Positions 6,790 to 9,793 of a DNA stretch of 9,793 nucleotides are shown piece by piece. Each line of letters opens with the position of its first letter. Positions within the stretch are counted from its first letter, which is position 1. Under the pieces are notes generated by a model. It ran no database searches, was not told the origin of the DNA, and saw only the letters and a program-made list of their open reading frames with translations. The stretch is from Promethearchaeia archaeon (GTDB lineage Archaea; Asgardarchaeota; Lokiarchaeia; Sigyniarchaeales; SOKP01): contig JAHQWY010000115.1 in the NCBI GenBank assembly GCA_029856445.1, positions 1 through 9,793 of the forward strand. Direction: 5' to 3'. Made by a program: the position numbers and the translations under genes.

Positions 6790-8409
6790 CTATTTATTCA
6801 ACCTTCTATAGGATTTATTCATCCTTTTATAAATTATTTTAAATTCTGAAAAGAGCTTATCATATATTTTTCTATTTTCTGAATTTGGAACAAATTCCTT
6901 TGAAATCTCACAACATGTTTGAATCTCATTCCATTTAAGATATCCTAATCCTATTGAAGCTATATATGCTGCACCCCGAGCATTTGCTTGGATCGGATCT
7001 ACCACCTGTTTAATTTTTCTATCAAGAACGTCTGCCATTATTTGACACCAGATATCACTCTGAGCTCCTCCACCAATCATATTAAGTTCTGGTATAATTA
7101 TCCCCTTTTTCGGGATTCCTCGCTCTTTAACTACCCACTTTCTTATGAAATCTTCTATTACTGATAATAACCATTTAATATTGTATGCAACACCTTCAAA
7201 TATTGCTCTAATTATATGTTCTCTAGACATTTCAAATGATAGATTATATAAACCACCCCGAATGGTTGCGTCATCAACGGGTGAACGTTCCCCAATAAGC
7301 CAAGGAGTATATATTAAATTATTTGAACCTGCAGGGACATTTTCCACTATTTTATCAAAGATTTTATATATATCTGGTACAGCTTCATCTCTTAACAATT
7401 CATCTTTATGGTAGAGAATCTTATCTCTTAGAAAAGTTAAAGATCCTCCCGCTATATTTTGTTCGTTTCCTACAAGATATCTTCCAGGAATAGCTGAAGG
7501 TAAAGCACCTAAGTTATGAAATATGTCGGTTTTCTTATATGGAATATGAGTAAAAATCCAATCACTTGTACCAATATATACATGAGCTTCATAATCATTG
7601 ACAGCACCGGAACCAATTGTAGCAGAATGTATATCTGGAGCACCCATGATTACTTGTGTACTTTTTCCTAATCCAAGTTCATCTGCTACTTCTTTTTTAA
7701 GTGGACCTAAAATATCTGTACAATTCTTTAATTCGGGGAATTTATTTTTATCAACCTTAAACATCCTTAATAATTTTTTTGAATAATGAATATTCTGTAA
7801 GTTTCTTGTATCTGTAAGCCAATGAAGATGAATTGATGCGGTTGAAGCAGCAAATTTCCCTGTCAATTTAAGATTAACAAAATCTTGAGGTTCTAAAAAC
7901 ATGAATGTTTTATCATAAATATCCGGGAATTCTTCTTTAATAACTAAGATATGAGCGATTGAATCCTTACCATGTGAAGCTGGTCCTCCCGCGGTTCTCT
8001 TTAAGAGACTTAAAATTTTTCTTAAATTATATCCTGAGACTTTAATTAATCCTTTATTAAGTCTTTCGATATATTTGGCTCCACGAGTATCCATCCAAAT
8101 AATCGAGTTCATTAGGTGGTCCCCATCTTTATCAACCGCAACTGTGCCACTCCATTGACTAGTATTGCACACACCTACTATATTTTCAGCTCCAACTCCA
8201 CTTTGTTCAATCACTTTTATAGTGGTATTCTTTATTGCGTTCCACCAATCATCTGGGTTCTGTTCGACAATACCACCTTTAATAGTATGAATCGGGGTTT
8301 CTTGGAAAGCCCATTCTATAACTTCTCCTTGTGTAGAGACAATTGCGGATTTGGGACCACCTGTCCCATGATCTATTGCTAAAATATATTTATTTTGAGA
8401 ATCTGACAT
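6790..8409 (-). CDS. FGGY-family carbohydrate kinase (xylulokinase/gluconokinase-like)
   Basis: This 539-residue cytoplasmic enzyme should transfer the gamma-phosphate of ATP to a sugar or polyol. The two actin-like domains of the family are complete. The phosphate-1 loop is IDHGTGGPK (12-20). IIWMDTRG (103-110) corresponds to the sugar-binding W-x-D-x-R of xylulokinase and gluconokinase. The catalytic base is D259 in MGAPDIHSA (255-263). GTSDW (280-284) begins the second phosphate loop, GERSP is at 373-377, and NMIGGGAQSDIW (443-454) followed by NARGAA (476-481) forms the adenosine site. It is slightly longer than typical xylulokinases (about 480-510). The phosphate-1 loop ends in G-G-P-K, which is less common than T-x-x-R/K. 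The substrate cannot be assigned: no isomerase or transporter of the same sugar is adjacent. TTTATTTA lies about 27 bases before the ATG, suggesting a leaderless transcript. Confidence 0.87.
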   Translation of the reverse strand: MSDSQNKYILAIDHGTGGPKSAIVSTQGEVIEWAFQETPIHTIKGGIVEQNPDDWWNAIKNTTIKVIEQSGVGAENIVGVCNTSQWSGTVAVDKDGDHLMNSIIWMDTRGAKYIERLNKGLIKVSGYNLRKILSLLKRTAGGPASHGKDSIAHILVIKEEFPDIYDKTFMFLEPQDFVNLKLTGKFAASTASIHLHWLTDTRNLQNIHYSKKLLRMFKVDKNKFPELKNCTDILGPLKKEVADELGLGKSTQVIMGAPDIHSATIGSGAVNDYEAHVYIGTSDWIFTHIPYKKTDIFHNLGALPSAIPGRYLVGNEQNIAGGSLTFLRDKILYHKDELLRDEAVPDIYKIFDKIVENVPAGSNNLIYTPWLIGERSPVDDATIRGGLYNLSFEMSREHIIRAIFEGVAYNIKWLLSVIEDFIRKWVVKERGIPKKGIIIPELNMIGGGAQSDIWCQIMADVLDRKIKQVVDPIQANARGAAYIASIGLGYLKWNEIQTCCEISKEFVPNSENRKIYDKLFSEFKIIYKRMNKSYRRLNK

Positions 8410-8432
8410 ATTTAATATAAATGATGTGTGAG

Positions 8433-8440
8433 TAAATAAA
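8433..8440 (-). promoter_or_regulatory. TATA-like box for the FGGY kinase gene
   Basis: TTTATTTA on the - strand is centred about 27 bases upstream of the kinase ATG, the spacing expected if transcription starts at the ATG itself. No Shine-Dalgarno sequence lies between. Evidence is positional only. Confidence 0.35.
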
Positions 8441-8560
8441 GATTATTTGATAACGAGTATTGTAAAATAAAACCTCTAATTAAAATAATTTAAATAGCAA
8501 ATTTCAATGAGTAAAACGGATAACTCATTTTTAAATATTAGTACTTTCATGATACATTTG

Positions 8561-8568
8561 TATATAAG
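8561..8568 (+). promoter_or_regulatory. TATA box for the secreted protein gene
   Basis: TATATAAG is the best TATA-box match in the window. It predicts transcription starting near 8590, so the mRNA would carry a leader of about 20 bases that contains the Shine-Dalgarno sequence described next. Confidence 0.5.
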
Positions 8569-8601
8569 ATAGATTTGATCTAAATACTTAGAAAAATCTA
8601 T

Positions 8602-8607
8602 GAGGAG
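8602..8607 (+). promoter_or_regulatory. Shine-Dalgarno sequence that fixes a TTG start
   Basis: GAGGAG lies five bases upstream of the TTG at 8613. It is the only strong ribosome binding site in the window, and it decides the start of the following gene, which has no suitable in-frame ATG near its N-terminus. Confidence 0.65.
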
Positions 8608-8612
8608 ATATT

Positions 8613-9793
8613 TTGTTTTTTCACAGATCAACAAAACTTAAATTTAAAAAGAATATTAGCGCAATTTTCTTGTTTATTTTATTTTCATTTAGTTTGCTGT
8701 CAAATGCTCACGCTTCAAAAAAGATTAATTATGAGAAAAATTGGATTGAAGATTCAGAATTTAATTTATCTGAAAATCACTGGTTTACGATAATCCACGG
8801 CGATAATAGTGATGTAAATGCTACAATTCATTCGGGACAAGCTAATTTTGAAGTGTTAGGAGAGAAGAAATATTTCTCATTAATAGCAGACCCACCTGCC
8901 GCTTTAAATTGGACTGAAGTAGATAATCCTAATTTCCCAAATCGTCCAGATATTGATGAAATTACATCTGTTGGTTGTAGAGTTTCTCATGAATTTGATG
9001 ATCAATCTGCTATTCAAAATCCAAGCGTGCATTGGGATAGAAATGTTACAATGCCAGTTAATATGTCAGATTATGTAATTACTAGTGCATCAATTCAAGC
9101 TAGAGTTAACGCGACAGCGGATATGAACATTGATCGCTATTATGATTATGTATTTAGTCAGAATGCAAGAGTAAGCCCAACTGTACCAGTAGATCAATAT
9201 GGAAATGGAGATTATGTGAGATTTTATGTTTTACTTTCAAATTTAGAAAAAAATAAAGTTTATGAGGTAGCTCATTTACAAACAGAATTGCTAGGGGATG
9301 GGGGTGCTCCAGGCACAGATTATCTATATGATACTTATATGTTAAGTGTACCTCAAGAAGATTTAATCTATTTTCTTTCTTCATCTCTAAGTACTGATTT
9401 CAATAATTTCACTATAACATTAGGGATGCGACTTCAACTTGAAGATAATTCTGCCATTTCTATGGATAGAGACACATTTGATGAATTAATCATAAATTTT
9501 GTTAATCTCACCTTTACTTATGAGAAAAGAATAGATCGCTATACCTCTATTTCATTGAATCAAATTGGAGAATCAATAAATGAGACTAGTGTTAAAATTA
9601 CTGGTGCTGTTCTTAATTTCAAATATAAAATTAATGATACGTGGCCTGATATGATATCCCCTAATTCTGAGTTAAAGATTTTAATAAATAACCTTGAGCT
9701 TGAGAAAACTATAAAATTAAAAGAGATGAACTCTACTTTTCAAGAATTATATTTAGGGAATAATGATATTAAAAATCACATTTTTACAGATAT
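8613..9793 (+). CDS. Secreted, probably N-glycosylated surface protein (3' end outside window)
   Basis: The reading frame opens after a stop at 8601 and stays open to the window edge, giving 393 complete codons. Starting at TTG gives a clear Sec signal peptide: basic RSTKLKFKK (5-13), hydrophobic ISAIFLFILFSFSLLS (15-30), and NAHA|S with likely cleavage after A34. The mature part is acidic, rich in Asn, Thr and Ser, and looks all-beta. It has one cysteine (C122). It holds eleven N-x-S/T sequons, at N51, 69, 99, 144, 150, 166, 265, 298, 323, 341 and 373. The first 170 residues, with VHWDRNVTMPVNMSDY (138-153) then ITSASIQARVNA, look like one beta-sandwich domain. I do not recognise a named family. 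A cell-surface or S-layer-associated role is inference; a C-terminal anchor may lie beyond the window. It is divergent from the sugar kinase. Confidence 0.8.
   Translation, partial: MFFHRSTKLKFKKNISAIFLFILFSFSLLSNAHASKKINYEKNWIEDSEFNLSENHWFTIIHGDNSDVNATIHSGQANFEVLGEKKYFSLIADPPAALNWTEVDNPNFPNRPDIDEITSVGCRVSHEFDDQSAIQNPSVHWDRNVTMPVNMSDYVITSASIQARVNATADMNIDRYYDYVFSQNARVSPTVPVDQYGNGDYVRFYVLLSNLEKNKVYEVAHLQTELLGDGGAPGTDYLYDTYMLSVPQEDLIYFLSSSLSTDFNNFTITLGMRLQLEDNSAISMDRDTFDELIINFVNLTFTYEKRIDRYTSISLNQIGESINETSVKITGAVLNFKYKINDTWPDMISPNSELKILINNLELEKTIKLKEMNSTFQELYLGNNDIKNHIFTD

Noticed and set aside
7145..8382. Three open frames of 62-89 codons on the + strand
   Set aside because: All lie antisense within the FGGY kinase gene, and their translations show no family features.
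8600..8641. ATG that opens a 13-codon frame overlapping the start of the secreted protein gene
   Set aside because: It ends after 13 codons and its ATG lies just before the GAGGAG used by the TTG start. A tiny regulatory peptide cannot be excluded, but the TTG frame explains the region fully.
9154..9384. Open frame of 76 codons on the - strand
   Set aside because: It lies antisense inside the secreted protein gene, whose frame shows a signal peptide and regular composition; the antisense product has no recognisable feature.

Overview
The window looks like archaeal chromosome, most likely from an Asgard archaeon of the Lokiarchaeia type; this placement is an inference. It is very AT-rich. Several starts have a TATA-like box 25-30 bases upstream and little or no leader, and genes are followed by T-tracts, as in archaea. 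The gene content fits too: an NDP-forming acyl-CoA synthetase alpha subunit, a tubby-like (LURP-one) protein, a possible PH/GRAM-like small protein, and a Sec-exported protein dense in N-glycosylation sequons. No rRNA or marker gene is present to prove the lineage.

Layout, left to right: (1) an AMP-forming fatty-acyl-CoA synthetase (+); (2) a TIM-barrel protein of the xylose isomerase/endonuclease IV superfamily (+); (3) a small, possibly PH/GRAM-like protein (-), divergent from (4) a LURP-one/tubby-like protein (+); (5) the alpha part of an ADP-forming acyl-CoA synthetase (-), divergent from (6) an FMN-dependent nitronate monooxygenase/FabK-like protein (+); (7) a FGGY-family sugar kinase (-), divergent from (8) a secreted glycoprotein (+). 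Gene 8 begins at a TTG codon and runs off the right edge. Strand order is + + - + - + - +, so almost every gene appears to be its own transcription unit, with T-rich or hairpin-like terminators in the convergent gaps and promoters in the divergent gaps.

Functionally, three genes concern acyl-CoA chemistry: one ATP-to-AMP ligase, one NDP-forming synthetase subunit that can work towards ATP synthesis, and one flavoprotein related to enoyl reductases. Two concern sugars or phosphosugars (the TIM barrel and the FGGY kinase). Two small proteins may have lipid- or membrane-associated folds known mainly from eukaryotes. The last is a cell-surface protein. Nothing shows that these eight genes form one pathway. 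No mobile element, CRISPR array, tRNA or rRNA was seen. The only stretches without genes are intergenic gaps of about 20-205 bases.
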